Assembly: GCA_023053575.1 (NCBI GenBank)
Contig: JAKZAP010000009.1
Span: forward strand, 23,231,869 to 23,295,868
From: Branchinecta lynchi
Taxonomy: Eukaryota; Arthropoda; Branchiopoda; Anostraca; Branchinectidae
Direction: 5' to 3'
Length of the DNA stretch: 64,000 nt
The stretch's first letter is position 1; every line of letters begins with the position of its first letter. This document shows positions 22,901 to 31,230 of this stretch, piece after piece. The translations under genes were made by a program, and so were the position numbers. Below the pieces are notes generated by a model, which worked only from the letters and a program-made list of their open reading frames with translations, made no database searches and was not told the DNA's origin.

Positions 22901-25175
22901 GTTGTAAACCAGAATCACTAATAACTATCCGAAACCAAAACAAACTTAAACGGCTGAGAATAACGCATCAAATTCATTTATAGCAAAACAATGAACCTTT
23001 AGTAAAAACATGTCTGGAAAGCGAAGCGAATTTTTGCCGAAGTCGCAAAAGATTGCAGGCGCATGAACTAGCCGAGCTTTTCGTATCACCAGAATCGCCC
23101 TCTTTTCTCTCCTTGTCACTGCGAATGAGCTCGATTTTTTCGAATGCAACATGGCGAAGGTTTCCGAATAAACCGCCAGATGGTATTGTTATTGGCTGTA
23201 TCCGACGTCTCCGACTCGATGTTTGGCATCAATCTGTTCACATAAGGTGTACCAGTATTCTCGCCGTTCCCCGAGGACTCCGCTTGAGGAGTCCCCGCGT
23301 TTTTGTCTGTCCCGTGGACTGACTTCCCCTTATTCTCGCGAGTCCCCACGGACGGGGAATGCTTCGATGTGTATCACGATGCCGACGGTTGTCTGCGAGA
23401 AGTTTTTCGGTCAGGAAAAACAGTTATGTAAATTGCTTCCCTTAGCGAGTTATTTGTTGAAAGCACAGCCTAGTTTTTATGTATTCAAACATTTTAAAAT
23501 ACTATAAGTTGGAAGTGTAAAGAGTGCAACGGGTCCTTTTAGAAAACTCAGCGATCAATGAGGGGTCGAACTATGGCTTCCAAAACCGGCCAAATGGATC
23601 AAATAGTTGAGTTCTCGGGTTAGCTGTTATTCCTTTGCTACAGTTGATACTTTCCAGGTTTGGACAATGAGGGTAGGGGCGTAGTTTACCATTACGACCC
23701 GGTGGGACATATGGAGCAGGTGGAGGTTTCGTGTGGAGGTGCATCAGCCCCTCTTATTCAGTCCTTCTTGGACAATCAGGTATGTTGTCAGCTTGTAAAT
23801 TTTTACTCGGGCAAACTGCGATTTCCTTGGAACTAGTAACCCCCCCCCCCCACACACACACACACGAAAATGGGATAGTTTTGCAACTGTCTACCGAATG
23901 TTCCGAAATATCTCCGTTATGACCTGTTTAGTTTTTAGTTTTTCGTTAAAAGTAACATTACAAAACATGAATATTGCAATGTTTTACGAAAATCATACAT
24001 TCGGATGCTCATAACACAAATTGCGTTTTTGCAGATACCATGGTATCTGTTACCACGGTAACTCTTTCCGCAATACGTCCTTCGTAAAATCCAATGACGA
24101 ATTGCCGCCAGACGCGCTAGAGGAACAGTAACAATCACACGTGAGATCTGGTGATAAGTTATCTGACGGGTTAATGAGCGATTAGGCTTTTGCTTCATAT
24201 CGAGTCGTGCATTAGCCCCATGGAAAAGATAGTCAGCACTCAGCACTGAACTCGGAACCCAGAAATGACAAACTTGATGACGCTTGACAGAACAGAGTTG
24301 GGTAAAGCCAAAAGAGGGGGAGAGGCATTTTAAACAGTTTTAGACATGGTTAGGCCTAACAGGAATTAAAAATATCAAAACAAACCTGGATAAACGTACA
24401 TAAAGAAGTAACGTGTCATTTTTTTTCTTTACGATAGCGCACCTAGAGTCCAAAATAAAACTAATCTGAGAGGAATTGTATGTGGGGAGTATTAGTCGTT
24501 TTGCAGTTACCGTGGTATCTGATACTACGGTTGCTAAAAACGACATTTGCCGAATTTCCTCTTTTAGAAATCATCCAAAAAGAAATATTGATATCCCCTG
24601 ACCTCTTGAGTGACATAAATTCATTCCGACCAATTTGAAAGTGAGGTTTTTTTGTTTTTTTTAGATACGATAATCAGTTACCATGGTATCTGGCGAGATA
24701 CCACGGTAACTGCAAAAACACTTTTTGACCGTGGTATCGACACCAAGCTAGCTGTGATTTTAGACCGTTGTATCTGCAAGAACGCAACTACGGTTTTTCT
24801 GCAGTATAAACAGAGAAGTGTGTTGTCTGATGTCTGTTTAAGTTGTGCATCCTCGTATCAGATGTTATTAAACTTCTTACTGTATTGTTTGCTTTTTTGT
24901 GGCATACCTAAATAAAACGTTGTTCATCTATACATTCACGAAAAAAACGGTTTTATACGGTTTTGAAGTTTATTTTTTCTATTATTCAGGTATCCATGTA
25001 TAACATGCAGAATGTGGAGAAGAAGCGGCCAAGTCGCGAGCGCGCCATCTCTCTTATTAAAGACATCTTCATCAGTGCAACTGAGCGCGAAATTCACACG
25101 GGAGATGGCCTCATTATCAATATTATTTCCAAGGCTGGCATTGAAACGCAGCACATGGAACTGAGGAAGGATTGA
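10923..25175 (+). CDS. PSMB1: 20S proteasome subunit beta type-1 (beta-6), five exons
   Basis: Non-catalytic beta-6 subunit of the 20S core, part of the two seven-membered beta rings in cytosol and nucleus. Joined exons: 10923-10957, 13229-13418, 18742-18856, 23658-23779, 24990-25175, making 648 bp or 215 residues plus TGA. Phases match at all four junctions and all introns are GT/AG. Family landmarks are SPYSDNGGT (residues 5-13), IAGEDF (17-22), [43 protein letters not shown] and the C-terminal [18 protein letters not shown]...GD segment. Beta-6 keeps the GGT of the beta fold but is not an active-site subunit. The usual propeptide (about 20-28 residues) is almost absent if ATG 10923 is used. 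An alternative is an upstream exon joined at the CAG ending 10930. Introns of 0.2-5.3 kb are full of transposons, yet the coding exons are intact. Confidence 0.95.
10958..12282. other. PSMB1 intron 1, first part; nothing recognised
   Basis: Overlapping frames at 11172-12132 have no motif. No interspersed family from elsewhere in the window was matched here. Confidence 0.4.
12283..12388. repeat. Family J repeat, copy 1
   Basis: About 105 bp from ATTCTCGCCGTTTCCC to TCCCCACAGATGGGGAAT. It matches 23257-23361. The outer parts are inverted relative to each other (TTCTCG...CCC and GGGGAAT), and GGACTCC...GGAGTCC-type inverted pairs lie inside, so it looks like a small MITE. Confidence 0.65.
12565..13150 (+). 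mobile_element. Family C element, truncated copy 1
   Basis: The left hairpin TATGGCACTTG...CAAGTGCCATATA is followed by a CGGTCAGTCGGTCGGTC tract and two internal units carrying GATGAAACTTGG and CCGATC(T)GACCA. The right terminus is missing. It lies just upstream of PSMB1 exon 2. Confidence 0.8.
13229..13418 (+). CDS. PSMB1: PSMB1 exon 2 (residues 12-75)
   Basis: Acceptor TTCCCTTCTAG with a good pyrimidine tract; donor GTGAGG. Completes Gly12 and encodes [20 protein letters not shown] onward to EAKMK, the first half of the beta-subunit fold. Confidence 0.96.
13764..14059 (+). mobile_element. MITE family A, copy 2
   Basis: 296 bp with GAGCGTGTTCCACCC termini (right end mutated to CAGGCTC) and a flanking TAA/TAA duplication. 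It lies 346 bp past PSMB1 exon 2. Confidence 0.87.
14095..14150 (-). repeat. Family K fragment
   Basis: TTCTTGGCAAGGGTCCTCTT followed by a GAAGCT segment matches the helix II part of family K. The flanking core bases are decayed. Confidence 0.5.
14164..14330. mobile_element. Hairpin MITE family W
   Basis: Outer arms ATGGTGGGTTTACAC and GTGTAAATGGACCAT enclose a near-perfect inverted repeat at 14208-14317. The arms (ACGTTTTGAGCTTGAAAA and TTTCTAGCAATACGGACG) span about 45 bp with a loop of about 20 bp. A transcript would fold into a pre-miRNA-sized hairpin. It lies in PSMB1 intron 2. Confidence 0.7.
14340..14474. mobile_element. Family S, left part (split by a C element)
   Basis: GTTGGCCAGTCGGTAAAAAA, CGAGTCGGCGAAGTGCCGC and CAGTCGATTTTT identify family S. 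The sequence stops at the family C terminus, and S-like text (AAAATAGTTGATTTTTTTC) resumes at 17992-18022, so the C element appears to have inserted into it. Confidence 0.7.
14727..14799 (-). pseudogene. tRNA-like sequence inside C copy 2
   Basis: On the - strand, GGACTCG is followed by the A-box TGGCTCAGTTGG and, 33 bases on, the B-box-like GGTTCGCTCCC. The D stem pairs (GCTC/GAGC), but neither the anticodon stem, T stem nor acceptor stem pairs. It is a tRNA relic or SINE head rather than a working tRNA. If the loop is TTAACAA the anticodon would be AAC (Val). Confidence 0.5.
16700..17500. mobile_element. Nested element (family R) in C copy 2
   Basis: The stretch interrupts the family C unit pattern. 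Near its ends are GGTTCC...TTTGCCGGCTAAAAT on the left and ATTTTAGCCACCCGGGAACC on the right, an inverted pair. Family C sequence with a G-run continues on both sides. About 800 bp, no convincing protein, seen once. Confidence 0.5.
18025..18549 (-). mobile_element. Family B element, copy 4, truncated
   Basis: Inverted family B: the tandem-unit part is at the left and the terminal TTTTGGGATCCCAAAA at the right (18538 on). Two to three units remain. The distal end is missing where it meets the S/C junction. Confidence 0.8.
18585..18660. repeat. Family S fragment
   Basis: AACGACTGGCTGACAACATT then CCCCCCTCC and ACGTCACCCC match a terminal part of family S. Confidence 0.5.
18742..18856 (+). CDS. 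PSMB1: PSMB1 exon 3 (residues 76-114)
   Basis: Acceptor ATCTTTTCCAG, donor GTATTT. Encodes [19 protein letters not shown] onward to [12 protein letters not shown] plus the first base of Gly114. RFFPYYV is a hallmark of beta-6. Confidence 0.96.
18934..19100. mobile_element. Family E MITE, copy 1
   Basis: Long terminal inverted repeats: ACTGTAAAAAGTTTCTCCGA, GCAGTATTTGCTACTG and GATTAA on the left, with their complements ending TTTTTGTACAGTG on the right. Internally it is almost one hairpin of about 165 bp. A TA follows the right end. Confidence 0.8.
19646..19942. mobile_element. Family E MITE, copy 2, nested in D
   Basis: CACTGTAAAAAGTTTCTCCG...TTTTTACAGTG with TA on both sides. The two long arms are intact but their centre is filled by the family F insert (about 19770-19882). 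Confidence 0.8.
19770..19882 (+). mobile_element. Family F SINE-like insert with (TTAC)n tail
   Basis: AAGTGTCTTTTTCTGTGTTT, TTCATTTACTCCGC, GGGTCAAAAATAAA and (TTAC)n. A - strand copy is at 39783-39885. Short body, 3' simple repeat and two unrelated sites suggest retroposition of a SINE or LINE end. Confidence 0.6.
20099..20466 (+). mobile_element. Family H element, copy 1 (TTAA-flanked)
   Basis: TIR starts AGGACCTG and ends GGGGTCCT, with TTAA on both sides (20095-20098, 20467-20470). The interior contains TTCGATGTGTATCACG, GAGAAGTTTTT and GAAAGCACAGCCTAG. The copy at 44677 aligns throughout. TTAA flanks suggest a piggyBac-type non-autonomous element. Confidence 0.85.
20850..21145. mobile_element. 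Family G repeat, copy 1
   Basis: Repeated palindromic segments GATACCATGGTATC, GTTACCACGGTAAC and CGTGGTATC separated by GCAAAAACGAC. The outer ends are inverted relative to each other. Related stretches are at 24030, 24495 and 56752. Confidence 0.65.
21486..22895 (-). mobile_element. Family C element, copy 3
   Basis: Inverted copy: ACAAGAGCTGTAAGCTCATA and TGGCACTTG on the left, CACTTGGCCGGAAGGCAAGTG on the right with the CGACGGACGG tract next to it. Two to three units with GATCCGAC-type blocks lie between. About 1.4 kb with both ends present. It lies in PSMB1 intron 3. Confidence 0.85.
23257..23361. repeat. Family J repeat, copy 2
   Basis: ATTCTCGCCGTTCCCCGAGG to CCCCACGGACGGGGAAT. It is less decayed than copy 1 and shows GGACTCCGC..GAGGAGTCCCCG inverted pairs. 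Confidence 0.65.
23363..23540 (+). mobile_element. Family H element, 5'-truncated copy
   Basis: Starts at CTTCGATGTGTATCACG and runs to GGGTCCTTTT. It matches the right half of H copies 1 and 2 and directly abuts the J repeat. Confidence 0.7.
23658..23779 (+). CDS. PSMB1: PSMB1 exon 4 (residues 114-154)
   Basis: Acceptor ACTTTCCAG, donor GTATGT. Completes Gly114 and encodes [20 protein letters not shown] onward to LIQSFLDNQ. Conserved features of beta-6 are the D-x-E-G-x-G turn and DPVG. Confidence 0.96.
24028..24070. repeat. Family G fragment
   Basis: TTTGCAGATACCATGGTATC then GTTACCACGGTAAC. Confidence 0.55.
24495..24800. mobile_element. Family G repeat, copy 2
   Basis: TCGTTTTGCAGTTACCGTGG on the left and GTATCTGCAAGAACGCAACTA on the right. 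Between them are several GATACCACGGTAACTGC-type palindromes. It ends about 190 bp before PSMB1 exon 5. Confidence 0.6.
24990..25175 (+). CDS. PSMB1: PSMB1 exon 5 (residues 155-215, stop)
   Basis: Acceptor TTTTCTATTATTCAG. Encodes [20 protein letters not shown] onward to MELRKD and TGA. The ending LRKD and the ATERE...GD segment match the beta-6 C-terminus. Confidence 0.96.
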   Translation, partial: VSMYNMQNVEKKRPSRERAISLIKDIFISATEREIHTGDGLIINIISKAGIETQHMELRKD

Positions 25176-25211
25176 GGTCCGATAATTTTGTATTTCTTTT
25201 TTTCAACTGAT

Positions 25212-25217
25212 AATAAA
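25212..25217 (+). promoter_or_regulatory. PSMB1 polyadenylation signal
   Basis: AATAAA 37 bases after the stop codon, followed by a TGTG-rich stretch. Confidence 0.7.
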
Positions 25218-25519
25218 ATGTGATGATTGGTTTTCTATCCAGAATTTGTGTCTGGTTTTGTAAAAGTAGCTCTCTGGCGCATAACTTGAGTTTCAGCAAG
25301 GGCCCATCTAGCCGTTGGCTCAATCTCATCCGGTTGGCTAAATTCAGCCGACACATAGAGAACATTTTTTGTAAGGTGAGCTAGGAAGAAAGGTGTGTCT
25401 ATTGGATTATATTATCTGAAACTTATTGGTTGGATTAATTTGGAAATTTTTTTCATTGAGGTTAGTTTTTCTTTTTTTTTTTCTTCTTTGTATTTGTATT
25501 AACGATTAACCCTTTAACC

Positions 25520-25800
25520 GATGAAAAATTTATCTCAAAATAGCACTATGAAGTAGTACGAAAAAGTAGCATGTAGTACTAACGATGCTACATACTTCTA
25601 CTCAAAAGCTACCGTGTTACTACATACTACTGGATGCTACTATAGTAAGACAGGATGCTACTGGATACTACTACATGAGATTGGACCAGTCTGAGGCACA
25701 TTAAATGATAGTATTCTTTCCTATTACATAGTACTACATGCAAAATTTTCGTACTACTACGCATGCTACAATTTTTCGTCGAGTAGGGCTTTCAGTGTTA
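25520..25800. repeat. TACTAC/GTAGTA-rich repeat
   Basis: Short degenerate units such as GGATGCTACT and TAGTACTACATG recur in both orientations over about 280 bp. The outermost segments, GAAAAATTTATCTC and ATTTTTCGTCGAG, may be worn inverted ends. No coding. Confidence 0.45.
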
Positions 25801-26642
25801 ATAAATATCTATCTATCTATATTACTGTGTACCAAGAACAAATAATCACCAGTCTCCGTCCGTCTCCCCACCTCTGTAATGAGACCATGCGGAGTCATAT
25901 AGATCCCTAGACCCTGCCCGTGAAAACGAGCTGAGGACAGGAGCGACGCAGCTGTATCGCAGTAAAGCCCCGCAGAAGAAATTTACAAAATAAGAGCTGA
26001 TTGGTTGTCCATCATTGTGACGTCACATGGGACGCGCTGCAGATCGGGTCAGCGAGCCTCCTGCAGCTTTTCCTCTTATCGGCGAAGAGGGAAGTAGGCG
26101 GACATCCGTAAACTGTTAAGCTGTGACGGCCATCAGCTCAAAGCTTAGCAAATACCTCTAGCTCAGCTCAGTTTTGTCGGGGTATCCATAGTCGCTGCAT
26201 GGGAATAAAGACGGAGGTTCTTTTGGCTTATTTGTTCTTTGTCCGAGCGTACCTATTGCACTACTGTCTTAGCTATATTTTTCTACTTCTTCGGGGTTCG
26301 CTGAAGTGAAAGTGATTTAGGATGAAACAGCGCTTAGGAGCTACGGTTGCGGAAACTGAGGCTGCGTTCCACCAAGTTATTGTCAGTTACGATTCTGTTC
26401 CTCCCTCCTATCATTTTCGTTCCGCAAGAGTTCGATCGTTACAATTTACTTATGATTTTCGGGAAGAGTGAATATAAATAACTGTTCAGCAGTACTGCCC
26501 ATTGGAATGGTGACGTCTGTCTACGCTGTTCTTATTTGCATTCCGGATTGGTAGTAACTAACCGCAGGAAGAGCTGGCTCCTCTCTATCATCATAACTTG
26601 TAATACGTAATAATACTTTCTTTGGAACGTAACCTGAAATTG
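25801..26642. other. No gene recognised
   Basis: Unique-looking sequence, GC-richer around 25910-26060, with no supported exon and no match to the families defined here. It contains TAACTGTTCAGCAGTACTG but no clear element ends. Confidence 0.35.
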
Positions 26643-26810
26643 CACTCTCAAAAAAATCTTGCAGTATTTGCTACTGGGATTAATCTTATTAAGATAAGAT
26701 TACCTAAGATAAGATTACCCCTAATTCGGATTAATCTTATCCCAGTAGAGATAAGATTAATCCCGGTAGGAAATACTGCATCCTTATTCGGAGAAATTTT
26801 TACAGTGTAG
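26643..26810. mobile_element. Family E MITE, copy 3
   Basis: CTTGCAGTATTTGCTACTGG and its complement, ending GAAATTTTTACAGTG then TA. Arms of about 60 bp make it nearly one hairpin. Confidence 0.8.
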
Positions 26811-26941
26811 TACCGCTGACTTACCGACGAAAGGGGGACATGCTACTTGTCTTTAGGCTACTGCATTCTAAGGTTGTGTTCAATGGAAGTTATTATTGGT
26901 TATGATGAAAATAGGAGGAGCCGGCTGTGATTGTCCTAGTT

Positions 26942-28484
26942 ATTGGGATCCCAAAACGTAAGTGGAGGGATACCTATGACATCGCAAAAGTTGTCCGTCC
27001 GTCCGTCTGTAAGCACGATAACTCTCGAAGGGAACGAGATATTTTGATGAAACTTGGTGTGAGGATTCGTTGGGTCGTCGGACCAGTCAAGTTCGTAGAT
27101 GGGCTTTGTAGCTCTACATTTAGGGGTGGGGGAGGGGATTCAAATTAAGGGACAAACAAAATATTTTGAAACAGCTAATGTGATAGTCGATTATGGGGTA
27201 AGAAGACATGCTGAACACGATGGTGAAAACCATTTTGTCATCGGACAAGTAGTTCGCCCGGAATCCGGCCAAAACCGGAAAGTTTGTTGAAAGTAAAAGT
27301 TTTATTTGAAGTTGATTAGATGTTCGATTTAGGGGTAGGAAGACATGCTGAAGACGATGGTGAAAATTATTTTCTCGGCGGACAAGTATTTCGCCCGGAA
27401 TCCGGCCCAAACCGGAAAGTTTGTTGAAAGTAAAAGTTTTATTTGAAATTGATTAGATGTTCGATTTAGGGGTAGGAAGACATGCTAAAGACGATGGTGA
27501 AAACTATTTTCTCGACGGACAAGTATTTCGCCCGGAATCCGGCCCAAACCGGAAAGTTTGTTGAAGGTAAAAGTTTTATTTGAAGTTGATTAGATGTTCG
27601 ATTTAGGGGTAGGAAGACATGCTGAAGACGATGGGGAAAATTATTTTCTCGACGGATAAGTATTTCGCCCGGAATCCGGCCCAAGCCGGAAAGTTTGTTG
27701 AAAGTAAAAGTTTTATGTGAAGTTGATTAGATGTTCGATTTAGAGGTAGGAAGACATGCTGAAGACGATGGTGAAAACTATTTTCTCGACGGACAAGTAT
27801 TTCGACCGGAATCCGGCCCAAACCGGAAAGTTTGTCAAAATAAAAAGTTTTATTTGGAGTTGATTAGATGTTCGATTTAGGGCAAGAAGACATGCTGAAC
27901 ACTTATGTGAAAACAATTTTCTACCCGGACATGTTTTTCGTCCGGAATCCGGCCAAAACCGGAAATCTGTTGGAAGTCAAAGTTTTATTTCTAGTTGATT
28001 AGATAAGGGATTTAGGGGTAAGAAGAGATGCTAAGTCCCTGTATGACAATCATATTTTACCCGGACATATAGTTCGACCGGAATCCGGCTGGAATGGGAA
28101 AATTTGTTATAATCTAAATTTCTATTTGAAGTTGATTAGATGTTCATTACTGGGGAAAAAAGATACCCTGATTTCTTCTTTGAGCTTTCTTTTTTCGCCG
28201 GACAAGTAGTTCTGGAGTTCGGCCGGAACCGGGAAATTGGCAGAAGTGGCAGGAAGTTTTCGTCAAAACAGATATGACTTACAGGGGTAAACACGCATGC
28301 TGAATCCAAATCTGAACTTGGTTTTCTCAGGTGATTAGCTATTTGGCCTTAATCTGTTTCTGAATTTTAAATGTAAAAATGTTCAAGGAGTCTGGCGAAG
28401 ACTGGATCTGGCTAAGACAAGACCCAGTTGTCTGGATCAGATAGTGAATTTTTGGGATCCCATCGAAACCTTTGGTCTTGTTAT
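26942..28484 (+). mobile_element. Family B element, copy 2 (near-duplicate of copy 1)
   Basis: From TTGGGATCCCAAAACGTAAG to GATCCCATCGAAACC and TTTGGTCTTGTTATT. The 137-bp spacing is seen at 27326, 27463 and 27600. It carries one unit more than copy 1 but otherwise differs by scattered substitutions, so the two are recent relatives. Unrelated flanks argue for transposition rather than segmental duplication. Confidence 0.87.
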
Positions 28485-28515
28485 TCTCTCGTAGCTAGAT
28501 AATGCTGACAGGCAG

Positions 28516-28766
28516 GGGCGTCACGTATTGGGAGGAGGAAGGGGGGACGCCCTCCCCTCAAAGTTACCGGCCATTCGCTAAAAAATAACCGGGTCGGTGC
28601 GAAGCGCCGCAATTTTTCGTAAAAACAGCCGTTTTTTGTAAAAGCCGATTTTTTTTGGAACAGTAAATTTTTCGTAAAAACAGTGGGTTTTCGTAAAAAT
28701 AGTAGTCTTTTTTTAAATAGTCGTTTTTTCGGAAAATCAGTCGGTTTTTCGTCAAAACAGTCGTTT
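28516..28766. mobile_element. Family S element, joined to a C element
   Basis: GGGGCGTCACGTATTGGGAG, GACGCCCTCCCC, ACCGGGTCGGTGCGAAGCGC and T-rich units ending GTCAAAACAGTCGTTTT. Family C begins in the last unit, as it does at 14474. Confidence 0.75.
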
Positions 28767-30220
28767 TCGTGGCACTTGAGCTTACTCAAGTGCCATATAG
28801 TGATCGTAATGTCTGTCGGTCTATCCACATTTTGTTAGTTTGAGCACTTCCACATGACCTAGGACGATAAAACTAGGCACGCATGTCAGGGAATCAACCG
28901 GGCTAACTTGGAAATAATCACTTCCCCGATCCGACCATCAATGGGGGAGTGGAAAGATGGAGAATCTGGAAATTAGTAACATTCATAACTTTGGAACGGA
29001 TAATCGGGCGTGCATTAAACTTGACAGGTATCAAGAACAAGTGTCTTGGATGTCCATTGTCAAATTCGGATCGGATCCGATAACTGGGGGGCGGGGGCTG
29101 GAGGGGGACACCCGAAATCTCTTGAAACGCTTTTTCTAGTTTTTGTCAAACCCCTACCCCTTTCTTCACACTAGTATAGCACTGCGCCTGGACGAGTCAT
29201 TCTTTGCTTAAACTCGTTCGGAGAGAGCTAGAGCAATCGAAGGTCGAAGGGGTTGGTATAATATGTTGTTGAACCTTAGTAGGGGTTGATATAGATTAGG
29301 GGATGCTAGGATGACAAAACTTGGCAGGCATATCAGGGACCCGACCAAACCAACCTGGAAATAATCAGTTTCCCGATCCGACCATCTGGTGGGGGGGGGG
29401 GGGTCCATAAAATTGAGCGGTGTGTAACTTTCGAACGGGTGATCGGATTGAAATGAAACTTAATACCTGAATAAATGGCATATCTCTGATGTTCCGTTTG
29501 AAGTCGGAACTGGATTCGACAGCTATGGAGGAGTTGGGGGGGGGGACAGGAAATCCCGAGAAACGGTTAGAATGGAGGGATCGCAGTGAAACTTGCTGGG
29601 AATAACAAGCATCTGCTCCAGATAAATCGTTTACACATTTGAACTGGATCCGGACACTTTGGGGGAGGGGGGTGGAGGGGTGTTTCTCGGAATTCCGGTG
29701 ATGGCGGTTCTGGGGATTTTCACGACGAAACTTGGGAGGCGTATCAGGGACCCTATCAAACTGACTTGTAAATAAAAATTTACTCGATCCGATAGTCGTG
29801 GGGGGGGGGGGGGTAGAGGAAGGGGGAATCCGGAATATTGAGTCGTGCGTAACTTTGGAACGGGTGATCGGATTTGAGTGAAATTTTGTGATTGAACCGA
29901 GGACATGTCTTGGGTGATCTGTTTCATGTTGGACCGGATCCGACAACAACTGGGGGGGGGGGGGGGGGGGGGAATACGTGACCGGCTTAGACTGGAGAGA
30001 TCGGGATGGAATTTTGTGAGAATAAGTAACAGATGCTCCGGATAAATCATTTACAGAACCGGATTGGCTCAGGCGACGGTGGGGGGAGTCCGGAATTCCG
30101 GTGATCGCTAGTAAAGGTACTTCCAGGTGTGCTAGGACGATGAAACTTGGCTGGAATATTAGAAGTTCGACAAGATTGGCTTAGAAATCGCCACTTTCCA
30201 AATCCGACCATTCCTTAAAG
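28767..30220 (+). mobile_element. Family C element, copy 4, right end missing
   Basis: Left hairpin GTGGCACTTGAG...CTCAAGTGCCATATA, then three units with GATGAAACTTGG-like segments and G-runs (22 G at 29951-29972). No ACAAGTGCCATATGAGC terminus is found before the K repeat. Long antisense frames here (to 30050) are repeat shadows rich in Pro and Ser. Confidence 0.8.
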
Positions 30221-30224
30221 TACC

Positions 30225-30345
30225 ATATATTCAAACAATGTTTAAAACGGAAATACGTCAGCTACGATTCTTCGTCAGCGATATTTCGGCCCTTCTTGGC
30301 AAGGGTCCTCGTCAGGCTTTGAATATATGTTTCAAAGTCAGCTCT
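30225..30345 (-). mobile_element. Family K repeat with hammerhead-like core
   Basis: On the - strand: CTGACGA, helix II GGACCCTT/AAGGGCC with a GCCAAG-type loop, then GAAA (30284-30315). These are the invariant bases of a hammerhead core in order. ATATCG downstream can pair with CGTAT across an intervening stretch. Stem I is not obvious. Confidence 0.6.
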
Positions 30346-30550
30346 CAAAGAGTATTTAAAGTGCCAATCGTGACCGCAAATTAAGAAAAATACTTTAAGC
30401 AAAATACGCATTTTCATGATCCCCATGAGCCCATTGCCACTTTTGCCTCAATGGTTTTGCTTACAAATGAGGTTCTGGCTCCCTTAAAGTGCGCATCTTC
30501 ACCACAAGGTCAAAAAGTACTTTTTATCAAACGATACCTTCTAGCTACTA

Positions 30551-30696
30551 GCATGCGAAACCTTAGACGAAACAGAAGTCCGTCTCCTCGAAACGGAAAT
30601 TACGCAGCAACAATCCAAAGAAGAAACGTACTTGATATAAATGTCGAAACCATATTGAAGACCATTGAGCCGCCCAACGAAGAAGAGGAGTTCTAG
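30551..30696 (+). CDS. Candidate terminal exon, unknown gene
   Basis: The frame reads SMRNLRRNRSPSPRNG, then IQRRNVLDINVETILKTIE and ends PNEEEEF, TAG. A possible acceptor TACCTTCTAG ends at 30544, or CTACTAG at 30550, with a poor pyrimidine tract. The basic Ser/Pro segment and acidic C-terminus look protein-like and do not belong to a repeat family seen here. No upstream exon and no clear AATAAA were found. I do not recognise it. Confidence 0.33.
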
Positions 30697-31024
30697 AAAT
30701 GCCCTAAGTCTAACCATCAGAAGTAAATTTGCATTTTTTGTAGAGGAAGGAGCTAAATTTCTTATCATGCGGGACTGCTAGACGAAAATATAAAACAGAA
30801 CTGTAACGATCGTAATTGATCTTGAGTCCTTGAGGCGCAACCTAAATGTCTCCCCTCCCTGCCTATTACAGATCAGGGGGCCCTTCCGAAAGCTGTTCCA
30901 TAGGTCCTGCTCTCCTTGTGTAAGCCGACACCAGTGTTGCTAGATGCTTGACACAATATCGCGTAGCAAGAGAAGCAAAAATGGGCCTTCGGAGCTTTTT
31001 TGCTAATTTCCTTTTTGGGATGAA
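30697..31024. other. No gene recognised
   Basis: Nothing beyond the possible 3' untranslated sequence of the preceding candidate; AATATAAA-like text at 30788 is a weak polyadenylation variant. Confidence 0.3.
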
Positions 31025-31230
31025 ATTGGATTACCCCCCCCCCCCCTCGCAAATGTTGTTGGCCAGCCGGTAATAACAGAAAAAAAACTCGCCGAGAAGC
31101 TCCACAACTTTTTTATTTTGTTTTCTTAAAAACAGTGTTTAGTTTTGAAAAAGTCGATAAAACTAACCAGCCAGTCGTTAAAAATCTTGACCCCCCTCCC
31201 TTCCAATCCAAATTAGCTAGAAATACCTCC
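31025..31230. mobile_element. Family S element, short copy
   Basis: C-run, AATGTTGTTGGCCAGCCGGT, T-rich centre, AACCAGCCAGTCGTTAAAAA and CCCCCCTCCC, then TTAGCTAGAAATACC. Confidence 0.65.

Noticed and set aside
29365..30050. Long Pro/Ser-rich - strand frames (up to 194 codons)
   Set aside because: They sit in the internal units of a C element. Equivalent frames start and stop differently in each C copy, so they are not conserved as protein.
30284..30315. Bacterial rho-independent terminator (GC hairpin GGCCCTTCTTGGCAAGGGTCC)
   Set aside because: The genome is eukaryotic, and the stem is helix II of the hammerhead-like motif repeated in family K.
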